Below, piece by piece: positions 1 to 7,923 of a stretch of 64,000 bases of DNA. Position 1 is the first letter of the stretch. Each line of letters begins with the position of its first letter. The notes below the pieces were generated by a model, which made no database searches, had not been told where the DNA came from, and saw only the letters and a program-made list of their open reading frames with translations. Source of the stretch: Rhodococcus sp. 14-2470-1b (GTDB taxonomy: Bacteria > Actinomycetota > Actinomycetes > Mycobacteriales > Mycobacteriaceae); NCBI RefSeq assembly GCF_002259415.1, contig NZ_NPFY01000039.1, positions 53,793 through 117,792 on the forward strand, read 5' to 3'. The translations under genes and the position numbers were made by a program.

Positions 1-200
1 GCCCACACGACACCTTCGGCCGAGTGATCTCCGACGAGGACAACGCGTCGATCAAGCTCACAGCGTGAGTCGATGAAGTCGGCCAGCGCAGAGGTGATCC
101 GGTCTAGTTCGGTGTAAGACCACACTCGGCCTGCGGTGCGGAGTGCGGCAGCGTCACCGTGGCGACGAAAGATCTCTGTCAGTAGCTCTGTGAGGTGCAT
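1..200 (-). CDS. Adenylation (AMP-binding) enzyme, N-terminal fragment
   Basis: The frame starts at an ATG ending at position 200 and runs off the left edge, so only 66 residues are visible. The start resembles NRPS-type or acyl-CoA-synthetase adenylation domains: a helix followed by GRVWSYTELDR, the usual element before the first helix of the fold, then VVLVGDHSAEGVVW. The catalytic motifs lie outside the window, so the substrate cannot be read. It overlaps the end of the condensation-like gene by 22 bp, which suggests translational coupling and a shared pathway. By family it would activate a carboxylic or amino acid as the adenylate; that role is inferred. Confidence 0.7.
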   Translation of the reverse strand, partial: MHLTELLTEIFRRHGDAAALRTAGRVWSYTELDRITSALADFIDSRCELDRRVVLVGDHSAEGVVW

Positions 201-1354
201 GGAACTCCAATCCGTTGCTCGAGCTTGTCGAGCATGGTGGTGGCGGTGTCGTGTGGCAGGAATTTGCGCTTGTACTGCATGCGCATCAGCGGTGGACCTG
301 GCCAGGACCTGTCGATCAGGAATTTCATGTCCTCGAATGTCCGCGCGCTCAGGACCGGCACCCAATCCCAGCGATGAGGCCTCGGGCGCATGAAGGTGGT
401 GTCGGAGACGACGATCCGCGGAACTCGTCCGCGGGTGAACCCTCCGGCGAACGTGGGCAGATCCGACATGGTGAACCGGCCCGCCGACTCGTAGAGGCTG
501 CGTACTTGCCGGAAATGGGCAGCGTCGTACGTGCCTCGATGTTCCGCGCGTATCACCAACGGACGGATCTCACCGAAGTAACCGGCTGAGCCGTTCATCG
601 TCCGTTGTGAAAACGGATACTGCAACACGAAGTCACTGTCGAACGTTTCGAGGAGTAGATCACTCACTACGCAGAGAATGTCGTTGAAACGCAACCCTTC
701 CCGCACTGGAAGCCAGTGCCCTGTCGAGGCGGAGATCGTCGGGATACCCCTGACGCGAGGGGCCAGATCGTCGCCGAGGGAGGATTCGACCGCGGCGACG
801 TCTGCCCGCGGAATGCCCGCGTACCGCCGGACAGCTTCCCCGTGTTCGCGGTAGTAGTCACCGAGAGACTCAGCATCGGCACCCTCCGGCTCCTGCATCC
901 CTTGCAGGTAGTCCCGGAATACTTCGACCAGGTGTGTGACATCGGGAAGATCTGCGATGAGGTGATTCACCTTGACGAACACCGCGTGCTTGCCAGAACG
1001 GTGCCGCCAGCATGCGACGTGGACGACTTCGTCCAGCGCCAGCGGTGTCGCGTTGTGATAGCTCGACACAATCGCAGTCATGTCGTCGATGCCGCCGTCT
1101 ACCGTGCCCGGCACGTAGGCCAGGCTGCAACGCACATCTGATGGCTCGACATCGAGGACGTTGGAAAGGGCGTCACACAACCCCAAACGCTCGACGAACA
1201 CCCGAAACAGCCGCGTATCCGACAACCGTGCCACATCGACCATGCCGATCGCTCCGGAGCACGGGTTCACGTCGCCGTCCAAGCCGAGATCGTGCAGAAA
1301 ACTGTACAAATCGCGAAGACCGTTCGCTTCTTCACGCAATGCAGGTACGTTCAC
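179..1354 (-). CDS. Condensation-domain-like acyltransferase
   Basis: About 391 residues. The GTG start at 1354 is chosen because AGGAGG lies about 9 bases upstream; the open frame extends further back, but that part overlaps the preceding gene and looks non-coding. Around residue 131 is NHLIADLPD, matching the HxxxD part of the HHxxxDG active site of NRPS condensation domains and related acyltransferases; the first His of the motif is Asn. Free-standing proteins of this type form amide or ester bonds between carrier-bound or CoA-bound acyl groups and amines. It lies between the AurF-like gene and the adenylation gene on the same strand. The fold assignment rests on one motif and context. Confidence 0.5.
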   Translation of the reverse strand: MNVPALREEANGLRDLYSFLHDLGLDGDVNPCSGAIGMVDVARLSDTRLFRVFVERLGLCDALSNVLDVEPSDVRCSLAYVPGTVDGGIDDMTAIVSSYHNATPLALDEVVHVACWRHRSGKHAVFVKVNHLIADLPDVTHLVEVFRDYLQGMQEPEGADAESLGDYYREHGEAVRRYAGIPRADVAAVESSLGDDLAPRVRGIPTISASTGHWLPVREGLRFNDILCVVSDLLLETFDSDFVLQYPFSQRTMNGSAGYFGEIRPLVIRAEHRGTYDAAHFRQVRSLYESAGRFTMSDLPTFAGGFTRGRVPRIVVSDTTFMRPRPHRWDWVPVLSARTFEDMKFLIDRSWPGPPLMRMQYKRKFLPHDTATTMLDKLEQRIGVPCTSQSY

Positions 1355-1389
1355 GAAAGTTCGCCTCCTACTTACGATTTGCCGACGAA

Positions 1390-2430
1390 CTACTTCACGC
1401 CCACCGAATGCCAACCGAACTCGACGGCGTCGAGTGCTCCCATCTCCGACAACAGCGTGTGCAACCCGGAATGGTCCTGCACGAGGTGGACCCCGGACTG
1501 AGAGGCACGAACGTCCGCTGCTGCCCGTTCCCACCCCTTCACACCCTCGAACTCCAGGATTGATTCCCATGTCTCGAAGTCAGGAGCGATGAATGCTTCC
1601 ATCCCGGCAATGAGCTTCTCTAGGAAGAAATGCTGCTGATCCGTAGTGAGACGGTCATAAACTTGCTTGGCCATCTCGTCGGCAATGGAAGCGTGGCAAT
1701 ACTCGTCTCTGTTGTGCAGCTTCACTAGGGTCGAGTTGATGGTTTGAATCTCCTGGTCGTTGGCAAGCAGATCCAAATACGCGTTGATCGAGATCTCGGC
1801 GACCGTGGCGAAGGCCAGCGACGTCAGATTCTTCTGCCATCCCTCGGTCTGCTCGTCTCGGTGACGACGATGAATCTGTGTGATGTGGGATTCCGGAAGC
1901 ACCTGGTCGGCGAAGCTGTTCGCACGCTTTCGACGGGTGACAGCGCTGCCGTTCATATGCATCAACGAGTGGTACTGCTCGTCCACCATTGCCTGGGCGA
2001 TCGCGATGTCGAGTGTCGGTCCTCCCAGAGCGGGAAATGCACCGTCGAGTACACTCTCGAACGCGGGGTTCACAATACGTTGCTCGATCAGAACGGTGTT
2101 GCGGTTGTAGGAAACCCACCCCCAGCTGAGCAGTCGCGATTGAGTATTCTCCGACAGCGTGTCCCAAATCGGGTGTGACCTGATAGGAATCATGTCTTCG
2201 CGAAAGTCCGGTCTCGACAGGTCGTAGAGGTCGTCCAGATCGGGTTCTCGACGTTTGACTGCCGCGCGTCGGTTCCAATTGTTCGCCAGGCGGCCGATGA
2301 TCGCGTTTTCAACTTGGTCGGTCGGATCGAATGCCGGCAGTCCTGAGATGTGGGTCAGGTGTTCGGTTCCGGCACTGGGTGACGAGTCGTCGAGTATGGG
2401 TAGGCGGGCCGCTTCGTTGGAGTGGCTCAT
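1390..2430 (-). CDS. AurF-like diiron N-oxygenase
   Basis: About 346 residues from the ATG at 2430 (an in-frame ATG at 2460 is also possible). The pattern of metal ligands fits the AurF/p-aminobenzoate N-oxygenase family: Glu near 116 (LIEQRI), DEQYH near 150-154, Glu near 212 (AEISINAYLD) and DEYCH near 242-246, giving two ExxH helices. Family members oxidise arylamines or aliphatic amines to hydroxylamine or nitro groups. The gene is 35 bp upstream of the condensation-like gene, so one transcript is likely. The roughly 2-kb stretch upstream holds a recombinase fragment that separates it from the two Fe/2OG genes. The amine substrate is unknown. Confidence 0.72.
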   Translation of the reverse strand: MSHSNEAARLPILDDSSPSAGTEHLTHISGLPAFDPTDQVENAIIGRLANNWNRRAAVKRREPDLDDLYDLSRPDFREDMIPIRSHPIWDTLSENTQSRLLSWGWVSYNRNTVLIEQRIVNPAFESVLDGAFPALGGPTLDIAIAQAMVDEQYHSLMHMNGSAVTRRKRANSFADQVLPESHITQIHRRHRDEQTEGWQKNLTSLAFATVAEISINAYLDLLANDQEIQTINSTLVKLHNRDEYCHASIADEMAKQVYDRLTTDQQHFFLEKLIAGMEAFIAPDFETWESILEFEGVKGWERAAADVRASQSGVHLVQDHSGLHTLLSEMGALDAVEFGWHSVGVK

Positions 2431-2460
2431 GAACCCCAGACTGCACGGACAGGTAGGCAA

Positions 2461-2888
2461 TTATCAGTCAGAAAATGCACCTACAGAGAAGTGCTGACCG
2501 CAGAATTACCTACAGTTCGCGACTGCCAGTCGGAGAGCCCTGGCATAGCTTCGCGAGCGCTAGTCTTGCTGGTCAGAGCCAACTTCACATGTGCTCCCAG
2601 TAGACCAAGCGACGAGAGATGGCCTTAGCGCGAGCTGTCCGCCAACCTGCGCTACGTCTCGGATGAATCATTCAATCGGCATACAAGCGGAGGGCTGACA
2701 GTGGCAGTGGATCAACGTCAGTCGTGTGCGCGAATCGACAAAAGCGTGACGGATCCGACGGTGGCGGTGAGCCAGCGCGGCATGGCGCTGTAGGAGAACT
2801 TCGGTTGATGTCGACAGGTTGGTTCGTACCCGACACCTCCTCGAGCTTTCCTGGCAGGCCGGGTTCAATCGGGGCTGGCGTCCGGGAC
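2461..2888. other. Intergenic stretch without a convincing gene
   Basis: Upstream of the AurF-like gene. Open frames here have no recognisable protein character. It must hold the promoter for the AurF-like gene unless transcription comes through from the Fe/2OG genes. No clear hairpin or repeat was seen. Confidence 0.4.
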
Positions 2889-3550
2889 CTAACCGCGGGA
2901 GGTCTCGACGTTTCCGAGAAGGTCGAGGGTGCGTTTCAGGAGTTGCTCGATGCGGTCCTCGACGTCGTCGACCATGTCCGGTACACCGGCCAGCGCCGTG
3001 TGGGCGCGGCGACGCGCGTCGACACCCGAGCTGTAGTACCCGGAGTCAAGCGCTGCAGAGGCCGGCTCCGGAGCGGCGATCGGCTCACTCCGATCGGTAC
3101 CATCGGACGTTCTGATGACGGGGCGACGTGGGGTGTGCAGCGGAGAAACGCCTGCGCGGTGCCTGGCGATAACCGCTCCGACCTCGGCCGCGGTCATCGC
3201 CGTGACCGGCAAGGGCAGGTGACCCCACCGATCGATCGGCACCGCGACCGGACCGCGACGGTCCGGCAACCCGGACACATCGGGAAAAGTATTGCGTTGC
3301 AGATGTTCTGCCAGCAGCGTCGTGGAGGGGTAGCGCTCGGAGAACTGCAGAACTGTCCGCCACCGGTCCCATATCGTGGCCGGCTCGAAATCTGTAGCGT
3401 CGTTGGGGGCGATGCGGATTCGGTGGCGGCCGCCGATCCACAATTTGTCGCCGTCTCTGATGATGTCGGTGCGGTCAAGCCCTGCAATAGCTCTGTAGGA
3501 CAGGCCCGCTCCGGCGAGAACGAGAAGAACGGCATCGCGGCGATTCTTGA
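2889..3550 (-). pseudogene. 5'-truncated copy of the recombinase-like gene at 42322-43410
   Basis: The translated frame closely matches the C-terminal half of the protein at 42322-43410, sharing for example LQFSERYPST, EHLQRNTFPD, PVAVPIDRWGH and the C-terminal ARRRAHTAL followed by PDMVDDVEDRIEQLL. Reading back from the TTG at 3443, similarity continues through GLDRTDI and RRDAVLLVLAGAGLSYR to about 3545, where it stops abruptly, and an in-frame TAA follows a few codons further upstream. The N-terminal half is therefore missing. It lies in the middle of the biosynthetic genes and probably marks an old insertion or rearrangement. Confidence 0.75.
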
Positions 3551-4462
3551 TTGTCGCCGCCCAGCGTGCGATTTACTTCGATTTCGGAAATTCCAATATT
3601 GTTCGGTCATGAGTGAGCCCGGATTTCACTTACTTGGTGTGACACAAAAAGGCTAGTTTCGATAAACAAACAGTGCGATTCTGTCCGCATCGCCGGAACC
3701 TACGTTGTCGCCGATATTATCGTGGCCAACGAATGGTTCACTTCCTGACGAATTGTTCGCCTTGCCTAGCATCAGGGCTGCCGGACTTCGCCCGAATGGG
3801 GTCAACGACGGCTGTATGCGAACAGAGAGGTATCGAACATGCTTTCGGAATAAATGTCGACAGCGGATGTTCGTTCATTCATACGGTATACGTCCAGTCA
3901 TTCACATGGCGTACGTCCGGCCTAGTGGAAGTGATCGGTCTCCTCGAATGAAGACGGCGCAACCGACCTGGGCTACCGCACAGTGGCGTGTATCGCCGCT
4001 CGTCGTTCGTAGTATCAGGTGTGACTCAAGGCCCGTGATGGTCGCGTGGCCTATCTTCGTTTCCCTCGCCAAGACCTTGCCGAGCCGAACCGAGCCGACC
4101 CGGCGTCGGCCTCATGCCACCGATGGATCCGGCCGCACCGGAGGCTGGCGTTTCGCCGAAAGCTCGCCACGGCTTGGGCGTCGACGAAGACCAGTTGTTC
4201 ATCTTCGAGATCATTCGATGATTGGGAACCATTCGGAGCGCGAGTACATCTAATCGGTCGGGAGGGGCGGTCGGACATCTGAGGGGGCCGGCCACCCCCT
4301 CCCTCCCCCGCCTCTCGCCGAACGTTCTCGACGGTCACACGTGACGCGCCGAAAGGCTGCAGTTGTCAGCAGGCGCAATCCGAACTACCAACTTGTTGAC
4401 ACCGGGTTTGTACCATGGACTCGAATACCTCCATCCAGGCCGAGATGCTCGACTGCCAAAAT
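3551..4462. other. Intergenic stretch, no supported gene
   Basis: About 900 bp between the recombinase remnant and the end of the HxA Fe/2OG gene. It holds only short shadow frames and a C-rich run near 4290. Together with the remnant it looks like insertion debris inside the cluster. Confidence 0.4.
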
Positions 4463-5278
4463 CTAAGCCAAAGTGACGCTCCACAGCTCGCGCGGATTCA
4501 CCAAACGTCCGTTCGTCGTCGGTCGTTCGCCCCGAACGCTGCGGCGGCCGTGTGCCCAGCGATCGTTGTCGATGATCACGAGTTCGTTTACGCCCAAACG
4601 GATCTGACGAACAACGGCCTCGTCGTGGGCCACCTCGTGGAGAGCTTCAAGAGCGCGCGCGGCTTCTCGATCAGACGTATCGCCGGTTCGCAACGCTTCT
4701 ACAAGGTCGTATTTCATGCGCACACCATGATCAAAGCAACCCTGTGCATCGGGAAGGTCGTAGAGGACGGACCTTCTAGTGCCATCAGGGAAGAGGATCG
4801 GCGATTTCAGGGTCCGAACCATCGATTCACCGTCGCGGCCGAACCTCAGGACAAGCTCGACGAGGACCGCGCGCCATTCCACGAAAATGGACTCGCCGTT
4901 CTGCCCGGGCGAGCCGTCGAGCCAACCGGGATCGATCATCAGCATCGCGAAACATGCCGGGCGGGGGTCTCGCATGGTCTGCGCAGAATGCAGGCTCAGC
5001 GGCCCGTCCAGAGCGTGCAGCTCACCCCGCGCTGCCGCCGCCTGCTCGTAACGTACGTGATGGATGGCGGCGTGATCAGGATGTGCCCCAATCGTATTCG
5101 CAGCATAGTACCGAAGGGGACGACCCCAGTGCTCGACAAACTCGATGAACGCCGACACATCCGCTGCGAAGTTGCTGATCCGGACGGCTCGATGGGTGAG
5201 AAACCGTTCTCGTGCGACAGGGAGTAGACGTTCGCCGAGCGCGGTGGCGTCGAGGGCATCGAATGCGGCGTTGGTCAT
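4463..5278 (-). CDS. Fe(II)/2-oxoglutarate enzyme-like protein with HxA instead of HxD/E
   Basis: 271 residues from the ATG at 5278, whose ATGA overlaps the stop of the upstream oxygenase gene. The fold is TauD/clavaminate-synthase-like. The facial-triad segment reads LHSAQTMRDPRP (His97, Ala99), while the upstream paralogue has YHSEMMFHPTPP at the equivalent place, so the acidic ligand is replaced by Ala. A distal His follows near 243 (DNDRWAHGRR), where the paralogue has DNRRAVHART. In SyrB2-type halogenases the same Asp/Glu-to-Ala/Gly change opens a site for chloride. Alternatives are a non-catalytic partner or an enzyme with another ligand. Function is inferred from the motif only. Confidence 0.65.
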   Translation of the reverse strand: MTNAAFDALDATALGERLLPVARERFLTHRAVRISNFAADVSAFIEFVEHWGRPLRYYAANTIGAHPDHAAIHHVRYEQAAAARGELHALDGPLSLHSAQTMRDPRPACFAMLMIDPGWLDGSPGQNGESIFVEWRAVLVELVLRFGRDGESMVRTLKSPILFPDGTRRSVLYDLPDAQGCFDHGVRMKYDLVEALRTGDTSDREAARALEALHEVAHDEAVVRQIRLGVNELVIIDNDRWAHGRRSVRGERPTTNGRLVNPRELWSVTLA

Positions 5279-6312
5279 GATGACCACCCCTGCTTCAGAT
5301 CCGTGGACAGTCGGACCGGTCGCGGGACGATGTCACCGGCTTCGTGGCGGATGAGATGCATCCGGCGCAGCCAGCGGTCGGTGCCGTCGTAACGTGCCTC
5401 GTAGCGCGTTCGCGCGTGCACCGCGCGGCGGTTGTCGATTAACAGCATACTGCCCTGTTCGAGAGCCTCACCGCGCTGGTGACGGAGTACGGCGTTCTCC
5501 AGTTCGACGAGGGCGCGTTCGGCATTCGACGTCAGCGCCCTGGTCAACTCGGGCTCGAATCGCAGGACCGGATCCTGGATGGTTCCCGTGAGCACGGCGA
5601 ACGCGGGTCCGTCGGTGACGGCCCGAACGGGCTGTCCTGCGGCGAGGTACGGACTGTGCAACCGCGACACCTCGATCATGAACTCCGGTCGGTGAAGTGC
5701 ATCGATCGTTGCTTGGGTGAGATCCCCGAGAAAGTCTCTAGCGCTCGACAACTGGGTGCGCGCCTGGCGGCCATGGTCATGCCGAACGACGTACAACATC
5801 AAAACGTCCGGTGGAGTGGGGTGGAACATCATCTCGGAGTGGTAGCCGAGATCGACCGCAGAACTCTGACTCGAGACCTTGCGTTCCTGGCTGCGAATCG
5901 GGTGAACGTCCTGCAGGAATGCGCCGTTGCGTTCCTGCGCGTAGGAAAGCGGGTGTCCGACGAGGGCACCGACCGCCAGCATGACGATCTCGGAGAGACG
6001 GTCGGTGGTCACAGCCCGGTGCCGCACAACGGTCGGAGTCGGCGGAAGTTCCGTGAGAGGTGGAGTGTGGCGGATGAGGAGAGCACCGGCCGAATTGCCG
6101 TGCGCAGCGAATGCGGTGACCGCATCAATCACCGCCGCAGGCAGCGTGGACGCAACAGACGCGGTCTCCCTGACGAAAGAGTCGAAGTTCTCGAACGGAT
6201 CGGATTCGATTGCACGCGCAGCACCCTGGAATTCGTCCCAGGCCGACGGCGCGAGGTCGATAACCGGAAGGCGTCCGGTGCGTCCTCGGTTGGATTCATG
6301 GTCTCTGATCAT
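5275..6312 (-). CDS. TauD/clavaminate-synthase-like Fe(II)/2-oxoglutarate oxygenase
   Basis: 345 residues. The metal-binding motif is intact: YHSEMMFHP (His158, Glu160), a distal His near 299 (RRAVHARTRY) and an Arg near 316 (DRWLRRMHL) for 2-oxoglutarate. The HxE form and the RYDGTDRWLRR segment recall the AsnO/VioC group that hydroxylates free amino acids such as Asn or Arg. It is the first gene of the minus-strand biosynthetic run and is coupled by ATGA to the HxA partner. GGAAGGG lies about 11 bases before the ATG. The amino acid substrate is not visible from the sequence. Confidence 0.75.
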   Translation of the reverse strand: MIRDHESNRGRTGRLPVIDLAPSAWDEFQGAARAIESDPFENFDSFVRETASVASTLPAAVIDAVTAFAAHGNSAGALLIRHTPPLTELPPTPTVVRHRAVTTDRLSEIVMLAVGALVGHPLSYAQERNGAFLQDVHPIRSQERKVSSQSSAVDLGYHSEMMFHPTPPDVLMLYVVRHDHGRQARTQLSSARDFLGDLTQATIDALHRPEFMIEVSRLHSPYLAAGQPVRAVTDGPAFAVLTGTIQDPVLRFEPELTRALTSNAERALVELENAVLRHQRGEALEQGSMLLIDNRRAVHARTRYEARYDGTDRWLRRMHLIRHEAGDIVPRPVRLSTDLKQGWSS

Positions 6313-6444
6313 GTTGTGCTACAACCCTTCCAGGTCTTGGTTGGTATTTGGTGACTGGTCGTCCTGCGTCGAGGCGCTGTCCCTCGCCCGGTGGCGCACA
6401 TCCAGTCGGGTGTGCGCCACCGGGGCAAGGAAGTTCAGTGCGAT

Positions 6445-6822
6445 CTAGCAGCGGTATCCGGTGTAACCCTGGTTCTCCCACGGGCGGACCGAGAGCAGAA
6501 AGGCCGAGCACCAGCCCCGGTTGCCGTACTGCTGAGCGATCAGCCGGTGGGTCTGGACGAGGGCGAAATAGCTCGCCCGCAGCTGCCACGGAGCGGCGGC
6601 CGGCAACGCCGGCGCCCTGCCCTGCCCCAGGGCCACGGTCTCGGCCTTGCTGAGGTAGACCGCGCACCTCCCGTCACCGCAACGGGCGGTGGAGGCGTCC
6701 GCCGTCCCGTTGGCCCCTAACGTGAGGCCGATGACAATCGCCGCCGACGTCAGCAGCATCAGGAACACCCTGATGCTCCTGCTCGTCAGCGTCCTGCGGC
6801 TCTGACCGGTCATGGTGGACAT
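6445..6822 (-). CDS. Small secreted cysteine-containing protein of unknown function
   Basis: 125 residues from the ATG at 6822, which follows an AAGGAG site; a longer frame to 6978 is open but runs through the promoter. An N-terminal positively charged segment and the hydrophobic stretch VFLMLLTSAAIVIGLTLGA, ending at ADA, form a signal peptide. The mature part is about 85 residues with four Cys (CGDGRC, WCSA and a C-terminal YRC), so two disulfides are possible. No family was recognised. It is divergent from a HicA-like gene, and both carry the same promoter sequence. An exported effector or inhibitor is possible but unproven. Confidence 0.65.
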   Translation of the reverse strand: MSTMTGQSRRTLTSRSIRVFLMLLTSAAIVIGLTLGANGTADASTARCGDGRCAVYLSKAETVALGQGRAPALPAAAPWQLRASYFALVQTHRLIAQQYGNRGWCSAFLLSVRPWENQGYTGYRC

Positions 6823-6869
6823 ACCGACTCCTTCTTCCTGGTGATATCCGGTCCTCGGGGACCCGACAC

Positions 6870-6971
6870 CATCTAGACGCAGAACCTCCGAAATCGATTC
6901 ACTCGGATCATGGAACCGGCCGGCCGTCCGTCGGCGTTCCGAATCGATTTCGCGCCCTTCGCGTCTAGGTG
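6870..6971. promoter_or_regulatory. Twin divergent promoters in mirror image
   Basis: On the plus strand GAATCGATTTCG (6941-6952) is followed after 8 bases by GCGTCTAG (6961-6968). On the minus strand the identical pair appears: GAATCGATTTCG (6900-6889), 8 bases, GCGTCTAG (6880-6873). Similarity continues a few bases further (ATGGTG / GTGGTG). The arrangement fits two copies of a -35/-10 pair of the extracytoplasmic-function sigma type, with CGTC at -10, driving the genes at 6822 and 6998. The sigma factor is unknown. Confidence 0.65.
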
Positions 6972-6997
6972 GTGACACCGACCAGGAGGTTCACGGC

Positions 6998-7201
6998 ATG
7001 GCGAAGCGGAACGAGTGGAAACCGCTCATGGATGCGGTACAGGCGGCGGGGTGGACGTACCGTGCCAGCAAGCACGGAACCTATGTATATCCGGCCGAAC
7101 CTGGAGTCCGTCCGGTCACCATCCCCGGAACGCCGGGTGACTATCGATCGCTGCGCAACACGAGGGCGCAGCTTCGACGAGCCGGCCTCACCGGCGTGTG
7201 A
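6998..7201 (+). CDS. HicA-like small protein (mRNA interferase fold)
   Basis: 67 residues with AGGAGG 9 bases before the ATG. GWTYRASKHGTYVYPAEPG followed by VTIPGTPGDYRSLRNTRAQLRRAGL has the layout of HicA toxins: a basic N-terminal helix, a beta hairpin with a single His (KHGTYVY, like the usual SGSH), then a C-terminal helix. HicA is normally paired with HicB, but no HicB follows; the next plus-strand gene is Lsr2, 3 kb away. It may be an orphan domain with another role. The double-stranded-RNA-binding-like fold is inferred. Confidence 0.55.
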   Translation: MAKRNEWKPLMDAVQAAGWTYRASKHGTYVYPAEPGVRPVTIPGTPGDYRSLRNTRAQLRRAGLTGV

Positions 7202-7470
7202 ACGCTTTAACCACGACGGGGATGCGCAGAGCGATCAGCGCATCTCTTTCGTACGTCACATCGGGGCAGAATCCTGTACTTTCTGGACCAGTTCCGTGCG
7301 CCACAGCCGACACTTGTCGGGGCAGGGCGGCGGATGGACCACAGGAGCCGGGCAGCAATGTCGACCGATGATTCGCCGGAAAAATTCCCCAGGTTTCTTC
7401 CACGAGTTCAAGACGGACCAGCCCGATTTGATGAGCAGGTCGAAAAACTCTTGGGCAAGAGCCGGGGGCA

Positions 7471-7872
7471 CTATGAGAACCTCGTAATCCGTGTCGCCTG
7501 GAGGCTGACTGGGGAGGTAGGTGAACGCGGTCGTCCGGCAGGATCTGCAATCAGCTGCCGACCTTCGATCTCTTCCAACGCTGTGGTGGTGTCCGCCCAA
7601 ATCCCGACGAGGCTAAGCCAATCGACGACGAGCTCCGTAACTGTCATCGGCCTATGACCCGGCAAAACCTGAGGGAAGACGCGGCCCTGGTCGCTACCGT
7701 TGTGCATAGCGAACCACTCCCTCAACTCTGGCGTCCACGTCCGACCCGTCGCACTCTCGGCGTCTCTGACGATCCTTGGTTCGGCGGGTGGGTTGAGTCC
7801 AGCGGCAGTGACGGGCGCGTACGCGTCGCACCACGAAAGAAGCCTCCCCCACTGGTCCACAAGGTGCGTCAT
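7471..7872 (-). CDS. SUKH (SMI1/KNR4)-like immunity protein, probably frameshifted
   Basis: 133 residues. RTWTPELREWFAMHNGSDQG and the following VTELVVDW match the SMI1/KNR4 (SUKH) pattern, where ELREWYxxHNG is typical. SUKH proteins are immunity proteins against polymorphic toxins. The frame ends soon after the DPAGRP segment. An overlapping minus-strand frame (7600 down to 7256) then continues with TTAFTYLPSQ and DYEVLIVPPALAQEFFDLL, which reads more like protein than the tail of the first frame. A one-base shift near 7545 is therefore suspected, making this a broken gene or a sequencing error. It lies 51 bp after the 371-residue gene. Confidence 0.5.
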   Translation of the reverse strand: MTHLVDQWGRLLSWCDAYAPVTAAGLNPPAEPRIVRDAESATGRTWTPELREWFAMHNGSDQGRVFPQVLPGHRPMTVTELVVDWLSLVGIWADTTTALEEIEGRQLIADPAGRPRSPTSPVSLQATRITRFS

Positions 7873-7923
7873 GAACGGATCGTAGCGGCGGAACCGATCA
7901 CGATCAGAGTCATCCTGGAGGAG

